Part shown: in pieces, positions 1 to 9,572 of the stretch
Numbering within the stretch: position 1 is the first letter of the stretch
Layout: each line of letters begins with the position of its first letter
Program-made: the position numbers and the translations under genes
Notes under the pieces: model-generated
Told to the model about the DNA's origin: nothing
Seen by the model: the letters and a program-made list of their open reading frames with translations, nothing else
Databases searched by the model: none
Assembly: GCA_934725085.1 (NCBI GenBank)
Contig: CAKVAL010000005.1
Location: 17,093 to 81,092, forward strand
Length of the DNA stretch: 64,000 nucleotides
DNA from: an uncultured Erysipelotrichaceae bacterium
Lineage (GTDB): Bacteria; Bacillota_I; Bacilli_A; Erysipelotrichales; Erysipelotrichaceae
Direction of reading: 5' to 3'

Positions 1-299
1 ATTGGTGCTGTATAGTTGCCAAGGGATGTAAGTGATACGGCGTACTTATAGCCATTAAATAGAAACATCTCGTTTAATCCCAAACTGATACCAGAAAGAA
101 TTAGAAATAATATATTCTTTTTTATTCCTTCTAAATCAATCTTTTGTTTCCTAAGAAACATTATAAGTAACACAAATAAAGAACCAAGGCCACCTCTAAC
201 AAGAACGGTGAATTCACCACTTACATCTATCAAAGATAGAAAGTAGCCCATGGTTCCATATAAAAATACTGAAATAAAATACTTAAAAGAATCACTCAT
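1..299 (-). CDS. DMT/EamA-family transporter, N-terminal part (cut by window edge)
   Basis: The first 99 residues of a minus-strand membrane protein are visible; the rest lies beyond base 1. It starts MSDSFKYFISVFLYGTMGYF and continues with three hydrophobic segments. The pattern of a hydrophobic helix, a short RGG turn, a second helix and an FNGYKYAVSLTSLGNYTAP segment is what EamA/DMT drug-metabolite permeases show after their first three helices. The ATG at 299 overlaps the stop of the P-II-like gene by 8 nt (ATGAGTGA), so it is the last visible gene of that operon and is probably translationally coupled. Substrate cannot be told. The family call is by eye on a fragment. Confidence 0.7.
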   Translation of the reverse strand, partial: MSDSFKYFISVFLYGTMGYFLSLIDVSGEFTVLVRGGLGSLFVLLIMFLRKQKIDLEGIKKNILFLILSGISLGLNEMFLFNGYKYAVSLTSLGNYTAP

Positions 300-963
300 C
301 TAACAAACTAAAACCACATAGATCATCTACTGGTAATGAGAAACAAACAGCACCAGCCTTAGTCTCAATACCACATTCTTCGATAATTGAAGACATAATC
401 TGGTTTTTGTCTTTCTTACCAGTAACAATCAAAATAATTTCTTTCTCCGCTACTAATGATACACCTAAAAAATTATCTATTTCATTATTACCAGCACTCT
501 TGCCATGAATTAAAGTACCACCCTTGGCACCATTTTTTCTAGCACTTGTCATAATCGTATTAGAATAACCACTATTAGCAATAGTTACAATCAATTCATA
601 TTTATTATCTTTCATCGCATCTTTCCTTTCACTAATCTTTTGCCCCTGTAAACATAAATTAAGCTCTCGCTTACCTCCAAAAGAAGATAATGGACAAATA
701 AACACCACACCATGTCCTGGTCTATCAATATCTAATCTATTAATCAAATTTCTCTTAACTTTCTTAAAGTTATCTATAGTCACAAAAGAAATAATTAAAG
801 ACTTCTTACTTTGTTGAAGACCAAGATAATCGATAATATCAAAGGAAGCCAAGCCCTCACAAGAGGCAATATATGACCTCTCAATATGTAACTTCTTATA
901 TTGCTCTAAGAACTCATTCCTTCTATTCTTATCACAAATTGTAAACATTAAATATACTTCCAT
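292..963 (-). CDS. P-II-like signalling protein paired with DUF1538
   Basis: 223 aa. The N-terminal half (about 1-100) and C-terminal half (about 120-215) look like two ferredoxin-like modules. The C-terminal half has the P-II look: YELIVTIANSGYSNTIM, then a glycine-rich turn (GAKGGTLIHGKSAGNN), then LGVSLVAEKEIILIVT, corresponding to beta1-alpha1-beta2 with the T-loop region of GlnB proteins. P-II proteins bind nucleotides and small metabolites and gate transporters or enzymes. Here the gene follows the DUF1538 membrane protein by 3 nt, a pairing I recall from other Firmicutes, so it probably regulates that protein (inference). The start at 963 keeps the first beta strand; Met6 is an alternative. 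Confidence 0.7.
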   Translation of the reverse strand: MEVYLMFTICDKNRRNEFLEQYKKLHIERSYIASCEGLASFDIIDYLGLQQSKKSLIISFVTIDNFKKVKRNLINRLDIDRPGHGVVFICPLSSFGGKRELNLCLQGQKISERKDAMKDNKYELIVTIANSGYSNTIMTSARKNGAKGGTLIHGKSAGNNEIDNFLGVSLVAEKEIILIVTGKKDKNQIMSSIIEECGIETKAGAVCFSLPVDDLCGFSLLDE

Positions 964-966
964 AGG

Positions 967-2514
967 CTAAAACTCAATGATGTCCTTATCATCATAATTC
1001 TCAAACATTTCCAAAATCTTATTCTCAAAGACTTCACTCTTAACATGACTTTGTTTAAACTTATAAATCAAACCCAATAACTGAATAGTAATAAGCGGTG
1101 CTAAGGCTACTAGTGCTACAACACCAAAACCATACAAGGCAATGTCCTTACCCTGTAAGATACAAGCACCCTGTGCAAGTGGTAATAAGAACGTAGCCGT
1201 CATAGGACCTGAGGCAACACCACCTGAGTCAAACGCAATAGCGGTAAAGATATTAGGTACAAAGAATGTTAATACTAGGGCAATCAATAAACCAGGTACC
1301 ATAATATACATGATAGAGAAATCAAAGATGATTCTTGTTAGTGATAGGCCAATCGCCAAAGATACACCAACTGATAAAGAAAATAACATTACTCTTTCAG
1401 ATATAGCACCCTCAGTAATTTGTTCAACCTGCTTAGTCAAAATAGCTACAGCTGGTTCTACTCTTACAATCAAGAAACCAATAATCATGCCAAAGGGAAT
1501 GATTAGATATGAAGGTAACATACTACCAATATAATTGCCCATAGACACAAAGCCTACATTAGCTCCACACATAAATAGGAACAAACCAATATATGTATAC
1601 AACAAGCCCATGCCAATCTTAATATGTGTTTCCTTAGATACTTTTAAGAAAACAAAATTATAAATCTCAAAGAACACAATAATTGGTAATAAGGCTACAC
1701 CGATCTCTTTCATATAAGTTGGAAAAGCATGTAAGAATATAGTCTTTAGTTCATAAGTATCCATTGGATATAGTGCTTGCTCAATTGACACATTCAAATC
1801 ACCACTAAAGAATAAACTCAATATCATAACCATTAGAATTGGTCCAATTGAACATAAGGCAACTAAACCAAAGCTATCATCTTCAGCTTTGTTATCACTT
1901 CTTACCGAACTAATACCTAAACCAAGTGCCATAATAAAAGGTACTGTCATCGGTCCTGTAGTTACACCACCTGAATCAAAGGCTACTGATAAAAATGATT
2001 TAGGAATAAAAGCTGATAAGATCAATACTATCGCATATAGTCCAATCAACATCTTAGACAACGACCAGCCAAACAAGATTCTTAAGATGGCTAAGGCTAA
2101 AAAGAAACCCACACCAATAGCCACTGTAGCAATCAAGACACTATTTGGAATCGATGTAACCTGATGTGCCAATACTTGTAAGTCGGGTTCTGATATAGTA
2201 ATCATGAAGCCTAACAAAAAAATGATGGGAATGATTAGTCCAATCTTTTTAGTCTTAACTAAACTAGAACCAACCAATTCACCAATATGGCTCATAGACT
2301 TTTCAGCACCTAGGTTAAAGAAAATCATTCCTAGCATTACTAGTAATGATCCAAACACAAACTGTAATAATAAGCCATTATTAATAGGTATGATAAACAT
2401 ACCATTTAATAAAACTAATAATAAAACAGGAAAAACCGCCACGAGCGACTCGTGGGATTTTTCCTGTAGATTTTCATTTAATGTCTTTAAAAATATTTTC
2501 TTGCGATCTCTCAA
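967..2514 (-). CDS. DUF1538 family membrane protein (two tandem copies)
   Basis: 515 aa, almost wholly hydrophobic, about 12 membrane segments. It is an internal duplication: FDSGGVTTGPMTVPF near residue 180 and FDSGGVASGPMTATF near residue 430 are the same signature once per half, each after a hydrophobic pair of helices. DUF1538 proteins are inner-membrane proteins of unknown transport function; the inverted or tandem repeat layout resembles secondary transporters. The start is a TTG at 2514 with GGAGG 9 nt upstream; the nearby ATG is in another frame. It sits 14 nt downstream of uridine phosphorylase and 3 nt upstream of the P-II-like gene. Substrate unknown. Confidence 0.8.
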   Translation of the reverse strand: MRDRKKIFLKTLNENLQEKSHESLVAVFPVLLLVLLNGMFIIPINNGLLLQFVFGSLLVMLGMIFFNLGAEKSMSHIGELVGSSLVKTKKIGLIIPIIFLLGFMITISEPDLQVLAHQVTSIPNSVLIATVAIGVGFFLALAILRILFGWSLSKMLIGLYAIVLILSAFIPKSFLSVAFDSGGVTTGPMTVPFIMALGLGISSVRSDNKAEDDSFGLVALCSIGPILMVMILSLFFSGDLNVSIEQALYPMDTYELKTIFLHAFPTYMKEIGVALLPIIVFFEIYNFVFLKVSKETHIKIGMGLLYTYIGLFLFMCGANVGFVSMGNYIGSMLPSYLIIPFGMIIGFLIVRVEPAVAILTKQVEQITEGAISERVMLFSLSVGVSLAIGLSLTRIIFDFSIMYIMVPGLLIALVLTFFVPNIFTAIAFDSGGVASGPMTATFLLPLAQGACILQGKDIALYGFGVVALVALAPLITIQLLGLIYKFKQSHVKSEVFENKILEMFENYDDKDIIEF

Positions 2515-2528
2515 TACACATTTCCTCC

Positions 2529-3305
2529 TTATTTCTTATCTTTTTCAATCAATTCTTTAATAGCTTCAACAGCTACACAAATTGCAGCCTCAGTATCATG
2601 ACATTGAGGATTATCTAACCCCGCTAATGCACGCTCTTGATTAGCTACAACTAAGAAACAACTACCACATCTTACTTTTCTTGCTGAAGCGCAAATAAAT
2701 AAGGCAGCAGATTCCATTTCACTTGCCAAAGTATGAAGCTTCTTCCAAGCATCCCACTTATTAATTAATTCATAACTTACAGGCATCTTCTCTGGCTCAT
2801 GTTGTCCAAAGAAAGCATCCTTGCATTCAACAACACCAACATGGTTCTTATAACCCAATTTGTTAGCGGCATTATATAAGGCATTTGTAATTTCAAAATC
2901 AGCAACAGCTGGGAATTCAATTGGTGCATATTCCTTAGAAGTACCTTCCATTCTAATTGCACCATTAGCGATAACAACATCACCACCAACTACATCTAAT
3001 TCCATACCACCACATGTACCAACTCTAATAAATGTATCAGCACCACATTTAATTAATTCTTCCATAGCAATAGAGGCGCTAGGACCTCCAATACCAGTAG
3101 AAGTTACGGATACCTTCTCACCATTTAAATAACCAGTATATGTAATATATTCTCTTGAATCAGCAACTAACTTTGCATCATCGAAATGTTTTGCGATCTT
3201 TTCACAACGCTTAGGATCTCCAGGAAGAATGACATAACGTCCAACATCTCCTACTCCTACTCCAGTATGGTATTGTTTACCTGAACCTTCAGTATAGTCT
3301 ATCAT
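2529..3305 (-). CDS. udp: uridine phosphorylase
   Basis: 258 aa, the usual length for a nucleoside phosphorylase-I hexameric enzyme. It cleaves uridine with phosphate to uracil and ribose-1-phosphate in the cytosol (pyrimidine salvage). Seen: VILPGDPKRCEKIA (phosphate-binding GDP loop, about 27-40), STGIGGPSASIAMEEL (about 69-84), FIRVGTCGG, and the ribose-binding EMESAALF. The match to E. coli Udp motifs (STGIGGPS, EFPAVADFE) favours uridine over purine substrates. AAGGAG lies 8-10 nt before the ATG. First gene of a minus-strand operon with DUF1538 and the P-II-like gene. Confidence 0.92.
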   Translation of the reverse strand: MIDYTEGSGKQYHTGVGVGDVGRYVILPGDPKRCEKIAKHFDDAKLVADSREYITYTGYLNGEKVSVTSTGIGGPSASIAMEELIKCGADTFIRVGTCGGMELDVVGGDVVIANGAIRMEGTSKEYAPIEFPAVADFEITNALYNAANKLGYKNHVGVVECKDAFFGQHEPEKMPVSYELINKWDAWKKLHTLASEMESAALFICASARKVRCGSCFLVVANQERALAGLDNPQCHDTEAAICVAVEAIKELIEKDKK

Positions 3306-3348
3306 ATTAAAATTCTCCTTGTTACTTTTATAATTTTACCTTTTTTCC

Positions 3349-3378
3349 TTTACATTTGAAAGTAAAAAATGCTAGAAT
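3349..3378 (+). promoter_or_regulatory. promoter of tRNA-Trp
   Basis: TTTACA at 3349-3354 and TAGAAT at 3373-3378 with an 18-nt spacer, ending 12 nt before the mature tRNA. Placed by eye. Confidence 0.6.
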
Positions 3379-3390
3379 GATTAGGCGCAT

Positions 3391-3464
3391 AGGGGTGTGG
3401 TACAATGGTAGTATACCGGTCTCCAAAACCGTTGATGGGAGTTCGATCCTCTCCACCCCTGCCA
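3391..3464 (+). tRNA. tRNA-Trp (anticodon CCA)
   Basis: Acceptor arms AGGGGTG and CACCCCT pair over 7 bp, discriminator G, and the CCA tail is encoded (3462-3464). The anticodon loop CTCCAAA between CGGT and ACCG gives CCA. The T arm GGGAG-TTCGATC-CTCTC fits with one wobble. TGA is used as a stop in this window, consistent with a CCA rather than a UCA tRNA-Trp. Confidence 0.95.
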
Positions 3465-3477
3465 TATAGTCTTAAAA

Positions 3478-3503
3478 CGCCCTAATAATGGGCATTTTTT
3501 TAT
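3478..3503 (+). terminator. terminator of tRNA-Trp
   Basis: Short hairpin GCCC (3479-3482) / GGGC (3490-3493) followed by a run of T. The stem is short, so moderate confidence. The remaining 3504-3603 is AT-rich and I see no gene in it. Confidence 0.6.
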
Positions 3504-3603
3504 TTTTAGGAAGGATTTAGGCACTAATTTATTCAATTTATTTTTTAAATAAACATCAAGAAGTGTTCAAAATTAGTGAATTTTTTTAATATATCGAAAA
3601 CAA

Positions 3604-3630
3604 CAAAAAAGATATGGAATCAACCATACC
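3604..3630 (-). terminator. terminator of gdhA
   Basis: On the minus strand GGTATGG-TTGATT-CCATATC is followed by six T; it begins immediately after the gdhA stop codon. Confidence 0.85.
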
Positions 3631-4950
3631 TTAATCCATTTTATTAATAACAGTCACAAAACCAAAGATATTGGCACCAACCACAAGATTACCACCTGCA
3701 CCATATTCTTTCGCAGTATTAGCTACATTGTGATAGATATTAACCATCATTTCTTTTAACTTAGCATCAGTCTTCTCAAATTCCCACTTTGTGCCTTCTT
3801 CGTTTTGAACCATCTCAAAATAGCTACAACCAACTCCACCTGCATTAGCAGCCTTAGCTGGGCCAAATAAGACATCGTGTTCTTGTAGATACACAGTCGC
3901 ATCAAGAGTTGTAGGCATATTAGCACCCTCACTCACACATAGACAACCATTTTCTACTAAAGCCTTAGCACTATCTAAATTAATTTCATTTTGAGTAGCA
4001 CAAGGTAGACAAATATCACACTTAATCTTAAAGACATCACTAGGATTTGTATAATACTTAGCAGTATCTGAATACTTTAAGTAATTCTCAATTGATTGAC
4101 GATTTTCCTTAGCCTTAATTAACAATTTATAATCAATGCCCTTTTCATCAACGATATAACCATTTCTATCAGACATTGCAATAACTGTAGCACCAAGTTC
4201 ACTTGCCTTAGCGCATGCATAAGTAGATACATTACCAGAACCAGATACAATTACTTTCTTATCCTTAAAACTTAAACCATGATCATTTAACATTTCTTCA
4301 GTGAAATAGCATAAACCATAGCCTGTAGCCTCAGTTCTACCTTTTAATCCACCCTTATCTAAAGGTTTACCAGTTAAAGTACCAATATCACTACGATACT
4401 TTAAATATTGATCAATCATATAACCAACTTCAACACCACTTACACCGATATCACCAGCAGGAACATCAGTCTTTGAACCAATGAAAGGATATAGTTGATC
4501 CATAAGCGCTTCACAGAATCTTTTAATTTCAGCAGGTGACTTACCATGAGGATCAAAGTTACTACCACCTTTACCACCACCCATTGGACAACCAGTTAAA
4601 GCATTCTTAAATGTTTGTTCAAAAGCTAAAGACTTTAAAATTGAAAGATTAACATTCTCATTAAAACGTAAACCACCCTTAAAAGGACCAATCGCATTAT
4701 TATTTTGAACACGATAACCACGATTTACTTGAATATTTCCATTATCATCCAACCACTCAACCTTGAATTCAATAACTCTACAAGGTTCAGCAATTCTCTC
4801 CAAATATTTCTTAGCTGCAAGCTCTGGATGAACATCATAGAATGGTTCTAATGACTCAAACACTTCCTTAACTGCATTTAAGAATTGTGTTTCACCAGGT
4901 GCATATTTGCATACATATTCATAAGCTTGTTTAACATATTCATTTTTCAT
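3631..4950 (-). CDS. gdhA: NADP-type glutamate dehydrogenase
   Basis: 439 aa, the length of hexameric bacterial GDH. It interconverts 2-oxoglutarate plus ammonium and glutamate, the main ammonium assimilation step with NADPH. Seen: the catalytic glycine-rich PMGGGKGGSNFDP (about 122-134) with the reactive Lys, the GPFKGGLRF substrate segment (88-96), and a C-terminal Rossmann domain with VSGSGNVSTYA near residue 237. Monocistronic, with AGGAGAG ahead of the ATG and its own terminator. The short-chain type (S50-I) fits NADP specificity, but coenzyme choice is inferred from subfamily. Confidence 0.95.
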   Translation of the reverse strand: MKNEYVKQAYEYVCKYAPGETQFLNAVKEVFESLEPFYDVHPELAAKKYLERIAEPCRVIEFKVEWLDDNGNIQVNRGYRVQNNNAIGPFKGGLRFNENVNLSILKSLAFEQTFKNALTGCPMGGGKGGSNFDPHGKSPAEIKRFCEALMDQLYPFIGSKTDVPAGDIGVSGVEVGYMIDQYLKYRSDIGTLTGKPLDKGGLKGRTEATGYGLCYFTEEMLNDHGLSFKDKKVIVSGSGNVSTYACAKASELGATVIAMSDRNGYIVDEKGIDYKLLIKAKENRQSIENYLKYSDTAKYYTNPSDVFKIKCDICLPCATQNEINLDSAKALVENGCLCVSEGANMPTTLDATVYLQEHDVLFGPAKAANAGGVGCSYFEMVQNEEGTKWEFEKTDAKLKEMMVNIYHNVANTAKEYGAGGNLVVGANIFGFVTVINKMD

Positions 4951-5066
4951 AAACTAGTACTCTCCTAGAAAAATATTATAAATAACTATGTAATTAATTT
5001 CAATGAATGAAAATATTTACAATATATATTCAAACAATAATATTAAAATATGATAGTATAAATATA

Positions 5067-5118
5067 GAAACGGTACCCCGTAACCATAAAGTCCGCGAGG
5101 CCACCGTTTTTTTTAATT
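5067..5118 (+). ncRNA. candidate short structured RNA or second terminator between gdhA and polC
   Basis: AAACGGT (5068-5074) pairs perfectly with ACCGTTT (5103-5109) followed by a T run. The 28-nt interior is unusually GC-rich for this genome and contains CCCCG and CGAGG, which can pair with one mismatch. A TATAAA at about 5057 could serve as a -10. I recognise no known riboswitch consensus. It may be a small RNA with an intrinsic terminator or simply a terminator. Confidence 0.35.
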
Positions 5119-5120
5119 AC

Positions 5121-5151
5121 TTAAAAAGTTCTGATAACCAGAACTTTTTAA
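5121..5151 (-). terminator. terminator of polC (bidirectional)
   Basis: Perfect 13-bp inverted repeat TTAAAAAGTTCTG / CAGAACTTTTTAA with a 5-nt loop, overlapping the polC stop codon at its 3' side. Confidence 0.9.
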
Positions 5152-8100
5152 AACAACGATACCTGGTTAGAATCATCCAAGTCATCTAAGACATGCAAAT
5201 CATCTAACTTCTTAATTAAAGTATTCGACAACTGTGTACGATCACTCAAGTCTTCCTTAGACAAGAAAGGCATCTTCTCTCTTGCCTCAACGATACTAAT
5301 CGCAACGTTGGCACCAAGACCATCAATAATAGTAAACGGTGGAATAATCTCATGATTATTATCAGGATTAACCCTAAATTCAGTTGCCAAAGACTTATAT
5401 AAATCGATATTAATCAAACGATACCCTCTAGATACCATCTCATAACATACTTCAATAGTATTGAAAATATCCTTCTCCTTCTTAGAGATAGGATTCTCCC
5501 TAGAATTCATCTTAGCCTGTAGTTCCTTCATACGAGCATAGATACTATCCGCATCCTTCAACATCGTTTCAAGTTCATAGGCATCACATCTAAGCGTAAA
5601 GTAAGAAACATAATAATACTCAGGATAATAAACCTTAAACCAAGCCACCCTGACCGCCATGATACAATAGGCAACCGCATGGGCCTTAGGGAACATATAT
5701 TTAATCTTCTTACAAGACTCAATATACCATCTAGGAACATTATGCTCCTCCATCAGTTTTTCTTCCTCAGGTGTTAAACCCTTACCCTTTCTGACCTTTT
5801 CCATCAAAGTAAATGAAGTCAAAGGCTCAAGGTTATAGCTCATCAAAGTACCCATGATATCATCACGACAACCAATAACATCTCTTAGGGCAATACCTTG
5901 GTGAATCAATTCTTGGGCATTACCACGCCATACATCGGTACCATGTGACAAACCAGAAATCTGCACAAGATCAGAGAATACCTTAGGACGAGTCTCCTCA
6001 ATAGTATTACGAGTATTCAAAGTACCAAATTCAGGAAGACCGCAAGCACCTGTCTCCTCATGATAATTTGGATTAATAATATTTAATTCCTTAGAACTAG
6101 AGAACAAAGACAATACTCTAGCATCATTCATCGGAATAGTCTTAACATCAATACCAGAAACATTCTCAAAAAGACGCATAGCCGTAGGATCGACATGCCC
6201 TAAAATATCAAACTTTAAGATATTATCTGAATAATCATGATATTCAAAGTGAGTTGACTTCCAAGGTGCTTCCTTATCATTGGCAGGATATTGAATAGGC
6301 GTAACATCCTCAATCTCCATCGTATCTGGAAGTACAACAATACCACCAGCGTGTTGCCCAGTAGTACGCTTAACACCAGCACAACCACTGGCAAGTCTAT
6401 CCTTTTGGGCCCTACTCATATTAGTAATACCCTTTTCTTCACAATATCCTGACACATAACCAAAGGCTGTCTTATCAGCGACTGTAGAAATAGTACCAGC
6501 TCTAAAGACATTATCCTTACCAAAGATTTCTCTTGTAAATAAGTGAGCACGAGGCTGATAATCACCAGAGAAATTTAAGTCAATATCGGGAACCTTATCA
6601 CCATTAAAACCCATGAAAGTCTCAAATGGGATATTTTGACCATTACCTTTCATGATCTCACCGCACTCTGGACAGGCTTTATCTTCTACGTCATAACCAC
6701 TAGCCGCATCTTTAATCCACTCAAAATGATGACACTTAGGACATACATAATGTGGAGGCAGTGGGTTAACCTCAGTAATACCACTTAAAGTAGCTACCAA
6801 AGAAGAACCAACGGAACCTCTTGAACCTACAATATAACCATCATCATTAGAACGCTTAACCATCAAGTGACAAGTATAGTAAATAACACCATAACCATTA
6901 CCAATAATCGCATCCAATTCTTTCTTAATACGATCAACAATAAATTGGTCATAATCCTTACCATATAAAACCTCAGCCTGATAATAAACAAGACGAGTCA
7001 AATAATCATCAGCCGAAATAACCTCATCAGTATGCACAAAAGGCTCTTCAACAATACGACACTCCTTAGCCTTCTTTATTGCATCCAAAACTCTAGGAGG
7101 CCTTAATTCATCAGAGAAAGGAGTGATATTTTCACACAATTCACTTATCTTCAAAGGATTTTCGATAACTAATTCCCTAATTAGCTTTTCATCCTCTAAC
7201 CACGCAAAACAATCAAGCATCTCTCTTGTATTACGGAAATGTTGATCAGGACTCACCTGCTTTGCCCTTTTCTCCTTATCAAATAGATACAAAGGATGAT
7301 GAGCACCACCAATGGCTTGTGCTGAAATATACACATCCCTTAATATCTTTTCTTCTTTCTTAATATAGTGAACATCGCCTGTGGCAACCACAATCTTATT
7401 TTGTCTTTTTGCCTCAGTAATAATATCCCTTAAGTAATCCTTTAAACGCTCCTTAGTAAAAGACTCACGATCTCTATATAAGTAACTATAGTTTTCTAAT
7501 GGTTGTACCTCAATATAATCATAGAAAGAAATAGCCTTGGCAAGTTCTTCCCTAGATCTTGTTGAAGCTATCTCAAAAACTTCACCATTTAAACAAGCTG
7601 AACCAATAAGTAAATCTTTACGATATTCATCAAGTGTTTGTTTAAAGATTCTTGGTTCCGCAATAAAATCAGAACTACTATCCTTACTATTAGCCTTACC
7701 AAAAACAGCCAATTGATCAGTATTAGAAATAGATACAAGCTTAAACAAAGACTTTAGGCCAGCTTTGTTCTTACATAATACTGTTGTATGGAAAGCTCTA
7801 CTCTTTACAAATGCATCTTCACCCTGATAAGCCTTCAATTGATTTAAAGTTTTAACATTAACCTTAGTTAAATCCTTCAACATCAAATTAAAGATTCCAG
7901 CCAATACTTCAGCATCATAATTAGCTCTATGCGCTACTTCTTCATCATATGGTACCCCATATTGTTTAGCTATCTTACCCAATTTAAAAGCACGTCTTGT
8001 CTTAAACATGGATCTTGAAAGGTCCAAGGTATCAATTACTGGATTTTCAAGCTTAGGCAAACCTAAACGATCTAATTCAGCATTCAAGAAACCATAGTCA

Positions 8101-9572
8101 AACGATGCATTATGAGCAACCAACACTCTACCCTTAATAAAATCTAAGATTTCATCCTTACATTCTTCAAAAGTTCTTGCGTTTTCAACATCACTATCAG
8201 AAATATTAGTTAAATTCTTAATTGTTTCACTAAGCTTAAAAGGAGGCTTAACAAAGAAGTCACGTTCTTCTTTAACCTGACCCTTGTACATTAAAACCGC
8301 ACCAAATTCAATAATATGATCATAACGTGTTGATAAGCCTGTTGTTTCCAAGTCAAATACGATATATTCTTGATCCAACAATAAATCATCATTACTGTTA
8401 TAAACAATCTTAAGCTCAGGATAAACCATATTCATTTCACAACCATATAATAGTTTGAAATCGAAAGTATCCTTATCAGCGCCCTTCTTAATACCCTTAT
8501 AAGTTACAAAAGCCTCATGGAAACCCTGTAAATCCAAGTGGTCCGTAATCGCAACAGCCTTATGACCATACTTATAAGCAGCCTTAACCAAATCAGTAGG
8601 CGAAGACACACCATCCATTTCACTTAATTTAGTATGAGCATGAAGCTCAATTCTCTTCTCTTTTTCATCATCAACTAAAGGACTAGGATCATCGATATAT
8701 TCAATCGCATCTACTTCAAATTCATAATCATTAGAGAAAGTATTAAAACGATAGTTACCATAAACAGTACACCACTTACCCTCTTTATTATTCTTTAAAT
8801 CATCCTTAGAAAAACGTTTACCCTCCATCATCTTAGCGATACAGGCATTAGTTGTATCCTTAAGATAAATCATTTGAATAATAATACCAGTTCTAGTAGT
8901 TCGCTCATCGATCTTAAAAATTTGAGCACTTAACTTAACATTGTAAGCAACATCATCCAAGTCATCAATAATAACAGGTTTGTACTCAACTGTCTTTCTC
9001 TTATAATTATTAAACTTTGGCTTTCCATCAGAATTGTTATTATTAAAAGAAGGCTTAGAATCATTACTTGATACCACTTCCAAAGGCTTTCTTACTTCAA
9101 TCTCAGGCTCTTCATCGATTTGTTTAAGTTCCATCTCAATAGGCTTACGATAACCTAAGTCATAGAAAAACAACTTTAAATCATCAATAAATTCTCTATC
9201 GTGTTCATAAGCATCTTCATCAATATAAGACAAGATAAAACCATTATCACTTCTAACAACCAAGGCATTATTAAAAGCATGATAACTATCCTTAAAGCCT
9301 TGTACAATAGCACTAATTTCCTTATGACTTAATTCATCATCCTTGACATTAAAATATAAACGAACATGAGAAAAACCAAACGCCTTAAAATAAGCAGCCA
9401 ATTCCCTTACTGCCTCAAGAGGCAATATCTTTTCATTTTCAATCTTAAGAATCAAAGAGTCTTTATTTTTCTTATATAAAGAATCAACAACATTAAAAGA
9501 CTTGAACAATTCACAAGTCTCTTCATCATAATTCTTCTCACTTAAAAAAGTATCTATATTAAATTTATTCAT
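5148..9572 (-). CDS. polC: DNA polymerase III alpha subunit, PolC type
   Basis: 1474 aa, typical for PolC, the replicative polymerase of low-GC Gram-positives. Order: N-terminal domain, OB fold (about 205-295), PHP half with ELHAHTKLSEMDG (309-321), inserted DnaQ-like 3'-5' exonuclease starting at YIVFDLETTG (403-412), rest of PHP, then palm and fingers with a Cys4 zinc knuckle (CPKC...CPEC) and the catalytic PDIDLNFSGDYQ. Ends SNQVSLF, a plausible beta-clamp-binding tail. It overlaps the end of rnc by 8 nt, so recG-rnc-polC look like one minus-strand unit. Confidence 0.97.
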   Translation of the reverse strand: MNKFNIDTFLSEKNYDEETCELFKSFNVVDSLYKKNKDSLILKIENEKILPLEAVRELAAYFKAFGFSHVRLYFNVKDDELSHKEISAIVQGFKDSYHAFNNALVVRSDNGFILSYIDEDAYEHDREFIDDLKLFFYDLGYRKPIEMELKQIDEEPEIEVRKPLEVVSSNDSKPSFNNNNSDGKPKFNNYKRKTVEYKPVIIDDLDDVAYNVKLSAQIFKIDERTTRTGIIIQMIYLKDTTNACIAKMMEGKRFSKDDLKNNKEGKWCTVYGNYRFNTFSNDYEFEVDAIEYIDDPSPLVDDEKEKRIELHAHTKLSEMDGVSSPTDLVKAAYKYGHKAVAITDHLDLQGFHEAFVTYKGIKKGADKDTFDFKLLYGCEMNMVYPELKIVYNSNDDLLLDQEYIVFDLETTGLSTRYDHIIEFGAVLMYKGQVKEERDFFVKPPFKLSETIKNLTNISDSDVENARTFEECKDEILDFIKGRVLVAHNASFDYGFLNAELDRLGLPKLENPVIDTLDLSRSMFKTRRAFKLGKIAKQYGVPYDEEVAHRANYDAEVLAGIFNLMLKDLTKVNVKTLNQLKAYQGEDAFVKSRAFHTTVLCKNKAGLKSLFKLVSISNTDQLAVFGKANSKDSSSDFIAEPRIFKQTLDEYRKDLLIGSACLNGEVFEIASTRSREELAKAISFYDYIEVQPLENYSYLYRDRESFTKERLKDYLRDIITEAKRQNKIVVATGDVHYIKKEEKILRDVYISAQAIGGAHHPLYLFDKEKRAKQVSPDQHFRNTREMLDCFAWLEDEKLIRELVIENPLKISELCENITPFSDELRPPRVLDAIKKAKECRIVEEPFVHTDEVISADDYLTRLVYYQAEVLYGKDYDQFIVDRIKKELDAIIGNGYGVIYYTCHLMVKRSNDDGYIVGSRGSVGSSLVATLSGITEVNPLPPHYVCPKCHHFEWIKDAASGYDVEDKACPECGEIMKGNGQNIPFETFMGFNGDKVPDIDLNFSGDYQPRAHLFTREIFGKDNVFRAGTISTVADKTAFGYVSGYCEEKGITNMSRAQKDRLASGCAGVKRTTGQHAGGIVVLPDTMEIEDVTPIQYPANDKEAPWKSTHFEYHDYSDNILKFDILGHVDPTAMRLFENVSGIDVKTIPMNDARVLSLFSSSKELNIINPNYHEETGACGLPEFGTLNTRNTIEETRPKVFSDLVQISGLSHGTDVWRGNAQELIHQGIALRDVIGCRDDIMGTLMSYNLEPLTSFTLMEKVRKGKGLTPEEEKLMEEHNVPRWYIESCKKIKYMFPKAHAVAYCIMAVRVAWFKVYYPEYYYVSYFTLRCDAYELETMLKDADSIYARMKELQAKMNSRENPISKKEKDIFNTIEVCYEMVSRGYRLINIDLYKSLATEFRVNPDNNHEIIPPFTIIDGLGANVAISIVEAREKMPFLSKEDLSDRTQLSNTLIKKLDDLHVLDDLDDSNQVSLF

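Noticed and set aside
1142..2560. Several open plus-strand frames antisense to the DUF1538 gene
   Set aside because: They lie opposite a strongly supported membrane protein, lack ribosome sites and show no family motif.
3391..3464. TGA-as-Trp code (Mycoplasma-like)
   Set aside because: tRNA-Trp has a CCA anticodon and several genes end at TGA with the next gene starting by ATGA overlap.
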